From: Variovorax davisae
Lineage (GTDB): Bacteria; Pseudomonadota; Gammaproteobacteria; Burkholderiales; Burkholderiaceae_C
Assembly (NCBI RefSeq): GCF_030316845.1
Contig: NZ_JASZYS010000009.1
Coordinates: 186,001-250,000, forward strand
Length of the DNA stretch: 64,000 nucleotides
Direction: 5' to 3'
Within the stretch, counting starts at the first letter, position 1. Each line of letters starts with the position of its first letter. The notes beneath the pieces were generated by a model. That model worked only from the letters and a program-made list of their open reading frames with translations, searched no databases and had not been told where the DNA came from. This document shows, piece by piece, positions 8,241 to 17,125 of the stretch. Both the position numbers and the translations under genes were made by a program.

Positions 8241-9218
8241 ATGCAGATTTTCGACTACGACAACATCCTCTTGCTGCCCCGCAAATGCGTGGTGGAAAGC
8301 CGCTCGGAGTGCGACGCCAGCGTCACGCTGGGCGGGCGCAGCTTTCGCATCCCGACGGTGCCGGCCAACATGAAGACGGTGGTCGACGAGACCATCTGCA
8401 CCTGGCTGGCGAAGAACGGCTACTTCTACGTGATGCACCGTTTCGACCTCGACAACCTCCAGTTCGTCAAGGACATGCACGCCCAGGGCGTGTTCGCCTC
8501 GATCTCGCTGGGCGTCAAGAAGCCCGACTACGACACGGTCGACCAGATGGTCGCCGCCGGCCTGGCGCCCGAATACATCACGATCGACATCGCGCACGGC
8601 CATGCCGACAGCGTCAAGAACATGATCGGCTACCTGAAGAAGAAGCTGCCCAAGAGCTTCGTGATCGCCGGCAACGTCGGCACGCCCGAGGCCGTGATCG
8701 ACCTCGAGAACTGGGGCGCCGACGCCACCAAGGTCGGCATCGGACCGGGCAAGGTCTGCATCACCAAGCTCAAGACCGGCTTCGGCACCGGCGGCTGGCA
8801 GCTGTCGGCGCTGAAGTGGTGCGCCCGCGTCGCGACCAAGCCGATCATCGCCGACGGCGGCATCCGCGACCATGGCGACATCGCCAAGAGCATCCGCTTC
8901 GGCGCCTCGATGGTGATGATCGGCTCGCTGTTCGCGGGCCACGAAGAGTCGCCCGGCAAGACGGTCGAGGTCGACGGCGCCCTCTTCAAGGAGTACTACG
9001 GCTCGGCCAGCGACTTCAACAAGGGCGAATACAAGCACGTCGAGGGCAAGCGCATCCTCGAGCCGATCAAGGGCAAGCTGGCCGACTCGCTGGTCGAGAT
9101 GGAGCAGGACATCCAGAGCTCGATCAGCTATGCCGGCGGGCGCAAGCTGATGGACATCCGTCGCGTCAACTACGTCACGCTGGGCGGCGACAACGCCGGC
9201 GAACACCTGCTGATGTAG
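8241..9218 (+). CDS. guaC: GMP reductase
   Basis: 325 aa. Converts GMP to IMP with NADPH in purine salvage. ATG 8241 is preceded by AAAGGAG at good spacing. The protein starts MQIFDYDNILLLPRKCVV and has the IMPDH/GMPR TIM-barrel signature with the catalytic cysteine in GIGPGKVCITKLKTGFGTGG, then KPIIADGGIRDHGDIAKSIRFGAS. There is no CBS domain pair, which separates it from IMP dehydrogenase. Length fits the short GuaC type found in firmicutes and some proteobacteria. The upstream leader holds a terminator-like hairpin that may control it. Confidence 0.95.
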   Translation: MQIFDYDNILLLPRKCVVESRSECDASVTLGGRSFRIPTVPANMKTVVDETICTWLAKNGYFYVMHRFDLDNLQFVKDMHAQGVFASISLGVKKPDYDTVDQMVAAGLAPEYITIDIAHGHADSVKNMIGYLKKKLPKSFVIAGNVGTPEAVIDLENWGADATKVGIGPGKVCITKLKTGFGTGGWQLSALKWCARVATKPIIADGGIRDHGDIAKSIRFGASMVMIGSLFAGHEESPGKTVEVDGALFKEYYGSASDFNKGEYKHVEGKRILEPIKGKLADSLVEMEQDIQSSISYAGGRKLMDIRRVNYVTLGGDNAGEHLLM

Positions 9219-9229
9219 GCACGCGGGCC

Positions 9230-9275
9230 CCCACGCTTCCCCACTTCGTGTGGGGCGCTGCCCCCCGAGGGGGCC
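9230..9275. repeat. Double-hairpin intergenic element (REP-like)
   Basis: Two adjacent G/C-rich hairpins lie between the convergent guaC and hydrolase genes: CCCCAC...GTGGGG (9239-9255) and CCCCC-CGA-GGGGG (9261-9273). There is no T-run. The composition, with a CACTTCGTGTGGGG core followed by CTGCCCCCCGAGGGGG, resembles dispersed extragenic palindromes that I associate with Comamonadaceae genomes. Only one copy was noticed in this window, so repetitiveness is inferred. It may also help terminate both genes. Confidence 0.5.
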
Positions 9276-9311
9276 GCGGGCCGTCTTGGGGCGGCCCGGC
9301 GCCGGCCCGGC

Positions 9312-10178
9312 TCAGGCCTCCAGCAGCTGCGCCGCGAGCTGGTGCAGCCGGTGCGCCGGCTCGGCCAGCGCATCCAGGACGCTGAAATGGTTGCGCCCCG
9401 GCATCAGTTCGCACACCGGCACGGTCCGCGACCCCCAGGCATCGCGGATCAGCGCGTTCTGGCGCCGGAACTCCTCGCTCTCGTCGCCGCCGGCGACCGC
9501 CCAGAGCCGCCCCCGCGCCGGCGCCGGCCACAGCGCCGGACTCAGGCGCCGGGCTTCGGCAGCGTCCAGCCCCAGCGTGTCGGCGATGAAGGGCGCATGC
9601 TGCAGCGGCCGCAGGTCGTGCACGCCCGAGATCGACAGCGCGTTGCGCACCAGTTGCGGGGGCAGGTCGGGCGCCACCGCCTGCCAGTCGCACGCGAGCA
9701 GCATCGCCGCCAGGTGCCCGCCGGCGGAGTGGCCCGAGACCGTGATGCGCGCCGGATCGCCGCCATGCGCCGCGACGTGGCGCCAGGTCCAGGCCAGCGC
9801 CTGCACCATCTGCAGGGCGATGTGGTCGATGCCGACCGGCTGCTCCGGCGTGCCCGGACACAGCGCGTAGTTGGGCACCACGACGCAGACGCCGCGGTCG
9901 TTGAAGGGGCGCGCGATGAATGAATGCTCGCTCTTGTCGAGCGCGCGCCAATAGCCGCCGTGGATGAAGACCAGCACCGGCGCATCGGGCACCGGCGCCG
10001 GGAACAGGTCGAGCGTTTCGCCCGCGCCGTCGCCGTAGCGCAGGTCGACATGGCAAGGCTGCGCGGCGCGGGTCGCGGCGGATTCCGCCGCCCAGCGCTC
10101 GAAGTAGGCCGGGTGGTCGGGCACCAGTGCGCGGTTGTTGTACATGCGGTCCAGCCAGGCGGGATCGTACGAGGCCAT
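9312..10178 (-). CDS. Alpha/beta hydrolase (HSL/arylformamidase-like esterase)
   Basis: 288 aa cytoplasmic serine hydrolase. The oxyanion-hole motif is FIHGGYWRALDKS near residue 71, the nucleophile elbow VSGHSAGGHLAAMLL, and the C-terminal catalytic His is in PGRNHFSVLDAL. The YW after HGG and the overall size match the kynurenine-formamidase-like branch of the hormone-sensitive-lipase family. The substrate is unknown: there is no tryptophan-pathway gene nearby. It starts with MASYDPAWLDRMYNNRALVPDHP and is transcribed towards guaC. Confidence 0.8.
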   Translation of the reverse strand: MASYDPAWLDRMYNNRALVPDHPAYFERWAAESAATRAAQPCHVDLRYGDGAGETLDLFPAPVPDAPVLVFIHGGYWRALDKSEHSFIARPFNDRGVCVVVPNYALCPGTPEQPVGIDHIALQMVQALAWTWRHVAAHGGDPARITVSGHSAGGHLAAMLLACDWQAVAPDLPPQLVRNALSISGVHDLRPLQHAPFIADTLGLDAAEARRLSPALWPAPARGRLWAVAGGDESEEFRRQNALIRDAWGSRTVPVCELMPGRNHFSVLDALAEPAHRLHQLAAQLLEA

Positions 10179-10275
10179 CAGGTCTGCTCCAGGGTGTGCG
10201 AGGCGCGCATCTTGGCACGGCCGCCACGCCGCCGTGCAAACCGGCGCCGGTTCTGGTTAGAATTCTCTCTGCGTT

Positions 10276-10351
<76 letters not shown>

Positions 10352-10379
10352 ACACTTCTCTTCGGCCTCGCACCCGCCC

Positions 10380-11858
10380 TCAGGGCACCAGCGGCGGCCG
10401 TTCGCTCAGCCGCACCGCCGGCTGCGGCGCATCCTGGTTCGCCAGGTCCACCCAGCCACCGCCCAGCGCCTTGTAGAGCGCCGCCGCCCGCAGCAGCACG
10501 TCGCCCTGCGACTGCGCCAGCTGCACCTGGGCGGTGAACAGGCTGCGCTCGGCGTCGATCACCTCCAGGTAGCTGGTGTAGCCGCCTTCGAAGCGCTTGC
10601 GCGCCAGCCGCGCGTAGTTGATCAGCGCCGTGACCTGGATCTGCTGGGCGTCCAGCGACTCGCGCGAGTTGCCGATGCCGGCGAGCGCGTCCGCGGTTTC
10701 ACCGAAGGCCGCCTGCACGGTCTTGCGGTACTGGGCCAGCGCCGCGCGCTGCCCGGCCTCGGCGCTCGCCACCTGGCCGGCGATGGCGCCGGCGGTGAAG
10801 ATCGGCAGGCTGACGTCGGCCCCATACGTCCAGACCCGCGCCGGGCCACCCCACAGGTCGGACAGCGAGCGGCTGGCCTGGCCGAAGGCGCCGGTCAGGG
10901 AAATGGTCGGAAAGTACGCCGCCTTGGCGGCGCCGATGCGCGCATTGGCGGCGACCAGCGTCTGCTCGGCCTGCAGGATGTCGGGGCGCCGGTCGAGCAG
11001 TTCGGACGGCAGCCCCCCGGGCACGGCGGGCGCCGCCAGCGCATCGATGCTGCGCCCGCGCGCGACCGGCCCGGGGTCGCGCCCGATCAGCACCGACAGC
11101 GCGTTTTCCTGTTCGACGATGGCCTGCAGCAGCACCGGCACGGCGCGCAGCGCGGTGGCGTATTCCGAGCGGGCCTGGCTGACCTCGACCTGCGACACCA
11201 CGCCGCCCTTGAAGCGGCGCTCGAACAGCCTGAGCGAATCGGTGCGCAGCCCCAGCGTGCTGCGCGCGACCTCGAGCTCGCGGTCCTGCTCGCGCAGCCG
11301 CACATAGCCGGTGGTGACCGCCGCCACCACCGACAGCACGGTGCCGCGCCGGAAGGCTTCGCTGGCCTGCAGGTCGGCGGCGGCCGCCTCGGTCAGCCGC
11401 CGGGTGCGCCCGAACAGGTCGATTTCCCAGCTCGCGAGCAGCGTGACCTGGGCTGCGTCGTAGGGGTTGTTCGACGGCGCCGGGCTGATCGTCTGCTCGC
11501 TCGCCCGGGTCCGGCTGCCGGCCGCGTCGGCGCCGAGCTGCGGAAACAGCGGCGCGCGCGTGCTGCCGAGCGCGCCGTAGAACTGCTCGACCCGCGCGGC
11601 GGCCGCCACCAGGTCCAGGTTGTTGCGAAGGCCTTCGGCGATCAACGCGTCGAGCGCGGGGTCGCCGAACTGGCGCCACCAGGCCGAGTCGGCCAGGGCG
11701 AGCTCGGCCGCGGTCGGCGGGCTGGCCCCGCGGAACTGGGCCGGCATGTCCAGTTCCGGCCGCTTGTAGTCCGGGCCCAGCGTGCAGCCGGCCAGCAGCG
11801 CCGCCAGCCCGAGGGCGGCGCCGGCGCGGCCGATGGGGAGGCTGTCAGTGCGGGGCAT
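10380..11858 (-). CDS. RND efflux outer-membrane factor (NodT/OprM lipoprotein)
   Basis: 492 aa TolC-family outer membrane channel. The N-terminus has a lipoprotein signal with lipobox LLAGC (residues ~20-25) followed by TLGPDYKRPELDMPAQF, the standard opening of the NodT family. Two OEP repeats follow with long coiled-coil segments (for example LLASWEIDLFGRTRRLTEAAAADLQAS and SLPIFTAGAIAGQVASAEAGQRAAL). It is the last gene of the efflux unit; its start overlaps the end of the pump gene by 14 bp. It should form the exit duct for the pump and adaptor upstream. Confidence 0.93.
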   Translation of the reverse strand: MPRTDSLPIGRAGAALGLAALLAGCTLGPDYKRPELDMPAQFRGASPPTAAELALADSAWWRQFGDPALDALIAEGLRNNLDLVAAAARVEQFYGALGSTRAPLFPQLGADAAGSRTRASEQTISPAPSNNPYDAAQVTLLASWEIDLFGRTRRLTEAAAADLQASEAFRRGTVLSVVAAVTTGYVRLREQDRELEVARSTLGLRTDSLRLFERRFKGGVVSQVEVSQARSEYATALRAVPVLLQAIVEQENALSVLIGRDPGPVARGRSIDALAAPAVPGGLPSELLDRRPDILQAEQTLVAANARIGAAKAAYFPTISLTGAFGQASRSLSDLWGGPARVWTYGADVSLPIFTAGAIAGQVASAEAGQRAALAQYRKTVQAAFGETADALAGIGNSRESLDAQQIQVTALINYARLARKRFEGGYTSYLEVIDAERSLFTAQVQLAQSQGDVLLRAAALYKALGGGWVDLANQDAPQPAVRLSERPPLVP

Positions 11859-14800
11859 CGGTGGCTCCCCCAGCTTCGGGCGCCGCGGGCCCGGCCGGAA
11901 CGGAGGTCGGCTTCCTGGCCGCCGCGCGATCGCCGAGCGTCTCGAAGCCCCAGAAGAACATCGGGATGAAGAAGATCGCGATCAGGGTCGCGCCGAGCAT
12001 GCCGCCGATCACGCCGGTGCCCAGCGACTGCCGGCTGGCGGCCGAGGCGCCGCTGGCGATGGCCAGCGGGATGCAGCCGAGGATGAAGGCCAGCGAGGTC
12101 ATGATGATCGGCCGCAGCCGCAGCTTGGCGGCGCCGACCGCCGCGTGGTAGGCCGACAGCCCCTCCTTGTGGCGCAGCTCGACCGCGAACTCGAAGATCA
12201 GGATCGCGTTCTTGGCCGCCAGCGCGATCAGCACCGTCAGGCCGATCTGGAAATAGACGTCGTTCTGGATGCCGCGCAGCCAGATCGCGGCGATGGCGCC
12301 GAACAGCGCGAAGGGCACGGCCAGCAGCACGCCGAGCGGCAGCGTCCACTTCTCGTACTGCGCGGCCAGGATCAGGAACACCATCACGAGCGCGAAGGCG
12401 AACACCATGCCGGCCGTCGAGCCGGCCTTGCGCTCTTCGTAGGACTGCCCGGACCAGGCGAACGAAAAGCCCTGCGGCAGCACCTCCCTGGCCAGCGCCT
12501 CCATGGCGTCCAGCGCCTGGCCCGAGCTGTAGCCCTCGGCGGCATCGCCCGTGATCTTGGCAGCCGTGAAATTGTTGAAGCGCGTGACGATGTCGGCGCC
12601 GGTCACGTAGCGGGTGGTGGCCACGGCCTTCAGCGGCACCATCTTGCCGTCGTGGTTGCGCACGAACATGTTCTGCAGGTCGTCCGGCCGGGTGCGGTAG
12701 TCGGGCTCGGCCTGCAGGATGACCTGGAACAGCCGGCTGTTCTTCGGGAACTGGCTCACGTAGAGCGAGCCGAACAGCGTCTGCAGCGTGGAATAGACCT
12801 CGTCCACCGACACCCCCAGGCTCTCGGTCTTGTCGCGGTCGACGTCGACCAGCAGCTGCCGCGAGCGGGTGTTGATGGTCGAGTTGACGCCGCGCAGCTC
12901 GGGCCGCTGGCGCGCCTTGGCGATGATTTCGCGCGTCACCTCCTCGACCCTCTGCAGGCTGGCGTCGCCCTCGCTCTGGACCCAGAACTCGAAGCCGCCG
13001 GTGGTGCCCAGCCCCGGGATCGACGGCGGATTGACCGGCACCATCACGCCCTCCTTGAAGGTCGAGAATTCGGCCGTGGCGTCGCGGATCAGCGCGTCGG
13101 CCCGGTCGCCCGGCGCCTGCCGCTCGGCGAAGCCCTTGAGCGCCACGAAGAGCACGCCCGCGTTGGACTTGAGCTGCGAGTCGATCAGGCTGAAGCCGGG
13201 CACCGACGCCACCGACTGCACCGCCGGCTGCTGGCTGAACCACTGCTGGGCACGGTCGGTGGCCGCCTCGGTGCGGTCGAGGCTGGCGGCGTCGGGCATG
13301 ATCGCCGCGGTAAAGATGTAGCCCTGGTCCTCGACCGGCAGGAAGGTCGACGGCACCCGCTTGAAGAGCCCGAGCATGATCGCGATCATGCCGGCGATCA
13401 GCAGCAGCGAGAAGCCCACGCGCCGGATCGCCAGCCGGGTGGTCGAGGTGTAGCCCTCGGTGAGGCGCTCGAAGCGCCGGTTGAACCAGCCGAAGAAGCC
13501 CTTCTTCTCGTGCTCGCCCGGCGTCGGCGGCTTCAACAGGATGGCCGCCAGCGCCGGCGACAAGGTCAGCGCCACCAGGCCCGAGAACACCACCGACACC
13601 GCGATCGTGATCGCGAACTGCTTGTAGAGCTGGCCCGTGATGCCCGACAGGAAGGCCACCGGGATGAACACCGCGCACAGCACCAGCACGATGGCCACCA
13701 CCGGGCCGCTGACTTCGTCCATCGCCTTCTTCGCGGCCTCCTTCGGGCCGAGCCCGAACTCGGCCATGTTGCGCTCGACGTTCTCGACCACCACGATGGC
13801 GTCGTCGACCACGATGCCGATCGCCAGCACCATGCCGAACAGGGTCAGCATGTTGATCGAGAAGCCCATCGCGGTCATGCCGATGAAGGCCCCGAGGATC
13901 GACACCGGCACCGCCAGGATCGGCACCAGCGTGGCGCGGAAGCTCTGCAGGAACAGGAAGACGACCAGCACCACCAGCACCACCGCCTCGACGAAGGTGT
14001 GGACCACTTCGCTGATCGACTCGCGCACGAAGTCGGTGGTGTCGAGCGCGATGTCGTAGTCCAGGCCTTCCGGGAAGGTGGGCTTCAGCTCGCCGAGCAG
14101 CTTCTTGACGTCGGTCGCGACCTGCAGCGCGTTGGCGCCCGGCTGCTGGTAGATCGCGATCAGGGTGGCGGTCTTGCCGTTGTACTTGGAGCGGATCGAA
14201 TAGTCCTTGGCGCCCAGCTCGGCGCGGCCGATGTCCTTGACCCGGACGATGGCGCCGGTGCCCTGCTGGGCGCGCAGGATGATGTCGTCGAACTGCGAGG
14301 GCTCGGTCATGCGGCCCGAGGTCGTGACCGGAATGGTCTGCTGCACCGGCGTCGCGGTGGGCGAGGCGCCAAGCCGGCCGGCGGCGTACTGCTGGTTCTG
14401 CGCCGCCACCGCCCGCTGCACGTCGGAGGCCGTCAGCCCGAGGCCGGCCATGCGGTCGGGCTTGAGCCACAGGCGCATCGCGTAGTCGGGTGAGCCGAAG
14501 ATCGAGCTCTGGTTGGCCCCCGGCACCCGCTTGATCGCGTCCAGCACGTTGATGTTGGCGTAGTTCGCGATGTAGGTCGGGTCGTGGCTGTCGTCGGGCG
14601 AATAGATCGCCACGATCATCATGAAGGCCTGCGACTTCTTGGCCACCGAGACGCCCTGGCTGCTGACCGCCGAAGGCAGCGTGGGCAGCGCCAGGTTGAC
14701 CCGGTTCTGGACGTCGACCTGGGCCAGCGACGGGTCGGTGCCGATCTCGAAATAGACCGACAGCGTCATGTTGCCGGTCGAACTCGAGGTCGAGTTCATG

Positions 14801-15036
14801 TACATCATGCGGTCGGCGCCGTTGACCTGCTGCTCGATCGGCGCCGCCACGTTCTGCGACACCACCTCCGAACTGGCGCCCGGGTAGGTGGCGCTGACCG
14901 AGATCTGCGGCGGCGTGATGTCGGGGAACTGCGCGATCGGCAGATTCAGCATCGCCACCGCGCCGGCCAGCACGATGATGATCGAGATGACCGAGGCGAA
15001 GATCGGGCGGTCGATGAAGAAGTGCGCGAACTTCAT
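11845..15036 (-). CDS. RND multidrug efflux permease (HAE1 family)
   Basis: 1063 aa inner-membrane pump of the AcrB/MexB type. The start ATG at 15036 (MKFAHFFIDRPIFASVISIIIVLAG) is the usual HAE1 N-terminus and overlaps the adaptor stop by 4 bp; the frame is open upstream but that part lacks homology. TM4 carries the proton-relay pair in GIVVDDAIVVVENVERNM, and the GFS motif of HAE1 pumps is in AMGFSINMLTLFG. Twelve transmembrane segments with two large periplasmic loops are visible. Likely substrates are hydrophobic or amphiphilic compounds, but the sulfatase/HAD context may point to a more specific one. Confidence 0.95.
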   Translation of the reverse strand: MKFAHFFIDRPIFASVISIIIVLAGAVAMLNLPIAQFPDITPPQISVSATYPGASSEVVSQNVAAPIEQQVNGADRMMYMNSTSSSTGNMTLSVYFEIGTDPSLAQVDVQNRVNLALPTLPSAVSSQGVSVAKKSQAFMMIVAIYSPDDSHDPTYIANYANINVLDAIKRVPGANQSSIFGSPDYAMRLWLKPDRMAGLGLTASDVQRAVAAQNQQYAAGRLGASPTATPVQQTIPVTTSGRMTEPSQFDDIILRAQQGTGAIVRVKDIGRAELGAKDYSIRSKYNGKTATLIAIYQQPGANALQVATDVKKLLGELKPTFPEGLDYDIALDTTDFVRESISEVVHTFVEAVVLVVLVVFLFLQSFRATLVPILAVPVSILGAFIGMTAMGFSINMLTLFGMVLAIGIVVDDAIVVVENVERNMAEFGLGPKEAAKKAMDEVSGPVVAIVLVLCAVFIPVAFLSGITGQLYKQFAITIAVSVVFSGLVALTLSPALAAILLKPPTPGEHEKKGFFGWFNRRFERLTEGYTSTTRLAIRRVGFSLLLIAGMIAIMLGLFKRVPSTFLPVEDQGYIFTAAIMPDAASLDRTEAATDRAQQWFSQQPAVQSVASVPGFSLIDSQLKSNAGVLFVALKGFAERQAPGDRADALIRDATAEFSTFKEGVMVPVNPPSIPGLGTTGGFEFWVQSEGDASLQRVEEVTREIIAKARQRPELRGVNSTINTRSRQLLVDVDRDKTESLGVSVDEVYSTLQTLFGSLYVSQFPKNSRLFQVILQAEPDYRTRPDDLQNMFVRNHDGKMVPLKAVATTRYVTGADIVTRFNNFTAAKITGDAAEGYSSGQALDAMEALAREVLPQGFSFAWSGQSYEERKAGSTAGMVFAFALVMVFLILAAQYEKWTLPLGVLLAVPFALFGAIAAIWLRGIQNDVYFQIGLTVLIALAAKNAILIFEFAVELRHKEGLSAYHAAVGAAKLRLRPIIMTSLAFILGCIPLAIASGASAASRQSLGTGVIGGMLGATLIAIFFIPMFFWGFETLGDRAAARKPTSVPAGPAAPEAGGATDAPH

Positions 15037-16625
15037 CGTGCCTCCGCCAGCACGACGTCGACCCGGCGTGCCAGCGCAGGCGAATCGGCACCCACCAGGT
15101 TGGGCGGTGCCTGCAGCAAGATGCGCCCGGGCGCCACGCCGGCGGCGACCAGCGCGTCGCGCACGGTCTGCGCCCGGTCGCGGGCCAGCGTCTTGTTGGC
15201 GGCGGCGTCGCCGCTGGCATCGACGTAGCCCTGGACCTCGGCGCGCAAGGCGGGACGGGACTTCAGCGTCGCGGCCACGCCCAGCAGCCGCGCGCGGCCG
15301 GTGGCGTCGAGCACGGCGCGGCCACGCTCGAAGTAGACGGCATCCTTGTCGGCGGCGCCGGATGCGGCGGCGGGCGCGGCGGCGGACGGCATCGCCGGCG
15401 CGGCGGCGGCGCCGATGGCGGGCAATGCGGCCGACACCGAAGGCAGCGACATCGACGGGGCCAGCAACGGCTTCGGCGCGGGCAGCGGTTCGGCCGGCAC
15501 TTCCTTGGCGCTCACCACCACCCCGGGCGCCAGCCGCATGAAGCCGTCGACCACCACGCGCTCGCCGTTCTTGAGGCCGCTGGTCACGAGCCACTGGTCG
15601 CCGAGCCAGTCGCCGGCCTCGACCGGCCGCTGGATCACCTTGCCCTCGCCGTCGGCGGTCCAGACGAACTGGCCGCGCGGGCCCTGCTGCACCGCGCGCT
15701 GCGGCACCACGATCGAGTTCGGCCGCGTGAAGCCGGACACCTTGACGCGCACGAACTGGCCGGGACGCAGCTGGCCCCGCGGATTGGGCAGCTCGGCGCG
15801 CAGCAGGAAAGTGCCGGTCTCCTGGCTGAAGGCCGCATCGGCGAAAGTGACGCGGCCACGGGCCGGGAAGGTCGATCCGTCGGCCAGCAGCAGCTCGACC
15901 CCATAGTCGTCGTTCGGCGCCTTCACGAGCTGGCCCTTGGCGATCTCCTCCTGGACGCGCAGCGACTCGTTCTCCGACAGGCTGAAGTTGACCCGCATCG
16001 GATCGAGCTTCGCAACGTAGGTGAGCAGGCTGTTGGCCGCGCTGACATAGGCGCCGTCCTGGACCTTGGCGAAGGACGAGATGCCGGCCACCGGCGAGGT
16101 GATGGTCACGTAGCCCAGGTTCAGCTGGGCGTCGGTGACCTTGGCCGACGCGGCTTCGACCGCCGCCGCCGCGGCCTGCTCCTGGCCGGTGGCGTCGTCG
16201 AGGTCCTTGACGGCCAGCGCATCGTCCGCCACCAGCGGCTTCACGCGCGCGAGGTTGGCGCGCGCGGTGGCGAGGCGCGCCTGCTGCTGCGCCAGCTCGG
16301 CCCGGGCGGCCTTCAGGCTGGCCTCGAAGGGCTTGGCGTCCATCAGGAACATGACCTCGCCGGCCTTGACGAAGGCGCCTTCGGTGTAGATCCGACGCTC
16401 GAGGAAGCCGTTGACGCGGGCCCGGATCTCGACCTGCTGCGAGCTCTCGGTCTGTCCCACGAACGCGTAGACCACCGGCACGGTCTGGGTCTGGACGACC
16501 TGGACCGAGACCTCGGAAGGGGGCGGCTTCGGCTTGTCGGCCTCCTTGCCGGAACAGGCGGCCAGCAGGGCCGCGGCCAGCAGCACGGCGGGCCCCACCA
16601 GGGGCCCCGTCATCGTCCGGCGCAT
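15033..16625 (-). CDS. RND periplasmic adaptor fused to an OmpA-like domain
   Basis: 530 aa, longer than the usual 370-410 aa adaptor. Residues 1-25 are a lipoprotein signal (LLAAALLAACSG). Residues ~35-390 are a normal membrane-fusion protein: VEIRARVNGFLERRIYTEGAFVKAGE lipoyl half, a coiled-coil hairpin, YVTITSPVAGISS, and a beta-barrel/MP domain. An Ala/Pro-rich linker follows (~390-425). Residues ~428-530 look like an OmpA C-terminal domain, with the two peptidoglycan-binding residues in place: D469 (YVDASG) and R484 (ARDRAQTV), 15 residues apart as in E. coli OmpA D271/R286, and an RRVDVVL ending. The adaptor could thus tether the pump to the cell wall. Confidence 0.9.
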   Translation of the reverse strand: MRRTMTGPLVGPAVLLAAALLAACSGKEADKPKPPPSEVSVQVVQTQTVPVVYAFVGQTESSQQVEIRARVNGFLERRIYTEGAFVKAGEVMFLMDAKPFEASLKAARAELAQQQARLATARANLARVKPLVADDALAVKDLDDATGQEQAAAAAVEAASAKVTDAQLNLGYVTITSPVAGISSFAKVQDGAYVSAANSLLTYVAKLDPMRVNFSLSENESLRVQEEIAKGQLVKAPNDDYGVELLLADGSTFPARGRVTFADAAFSQETGTFLLRAELPNPRGQLRPGQFVRVKVSGFTRPNSIVVPQRAVQQGPRGQFVWTADGEGKVIQRPVEAGDWLGDQWLVTSGLKNGERVVVDGFMRLAPGVVVSAKEVPAEPLPAPKPLLAPSMSLPSVSAALPAIGAAAAPAMPSAAAPAAASGAADKDAVYFERGRAVLDATGRARLLGVAATLKSRPALRAEVQGYVDASGDAAANKTLARDRAQTVRDALVAAGVAPGRILLQAPPNLVGADSPALARRVDVVLAEAR

Positions 16626-16635
16626 CGGGACCCCC

Positions 16636-17109
16636 TCAGGACCCGAAGGGACCGATGTCGAACACCATGCTCGAGATGGCGAGGAAGCCGAGCAGCAGCA
16701 GCAGCAGCGCCACCGCCAGCGTCAGCGACGGCGGGAACTGGCTCTCGGCATGGATCAGCCCCTGGCTCTTCAGCATCTTGCGTTCGGCGCGCAGCCCGGC
16801 CATGAAGGTGCAGTGGTAGATGATGCCGGAGATCAGCATGGCGATCCCGATCAGGACCAGCGCCTCGCCGAAGCGGCGCGCTGCCATGCTGCTCTTGACC
16901 ACCTGCATGTCGTGCAGCTTCTGGAACACCTGGAAGATCGTGAAGCCGAAGCCGATCAGCGACAACGAGGTCCTGATCACCGACATCAGGGTGCGCTCCG
17001 CGCTCATGCGCGTGCGCTGGAACGACATCCCGGTCCGGCGCGAGGACAGCTCGACCGACACCCGATCGAAATCCGCCCCCGGGTCGACCCATGCCTTGTC
17101 ATCTGCCAT
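16636..17109 (-). CDS. DUF202/YidH-family membrane protein
   Basis: 157 aa from ATG 17109, which has an AAGGAGG ribosome site about 7 bp upstream; the frame is open 33 bp further. It shows the DUF202 pattern: an N-terminal segment with SFQRTRMSAERTLMSVIRTSLSLIGFGFTIFQVF, then two more transmembrane helices (LVLIGIAMLISGIIYHCTF and LTLAVALLLLLLGFLAIS). It is an inner-membrane protein of unknown function, related to E. coli YidH. It lies between the HAD phosphatase and the adaptor gene with short gaps, so it belongs to the same transcript. Confidence 0.85.
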   Translation of the reverse strand: MADDKAWVDPGADFDRVSVELSSRRTGMSFQRTRMSAERTLMSVIRTSLSLIGFGFTIFQVFQKLHDMQVVKSSMAARRFGEALVLIGIAMLISGIIYHCTFMAGLRAERKMLKSQGLIHAESQFPPSLTLAVALLLLLLGFLAISSMVFDIGPFGS

Positions 17110-17125
17110 GCCATCACCTCCTTGG

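Noticed and set aside
9230..9275. A classical terminator between guaC and the hydrolase gene
   Set aside because: The two hairpins lack a T-run on either strand; the double G/C hairpin looks more like an extragenic palindromic element.
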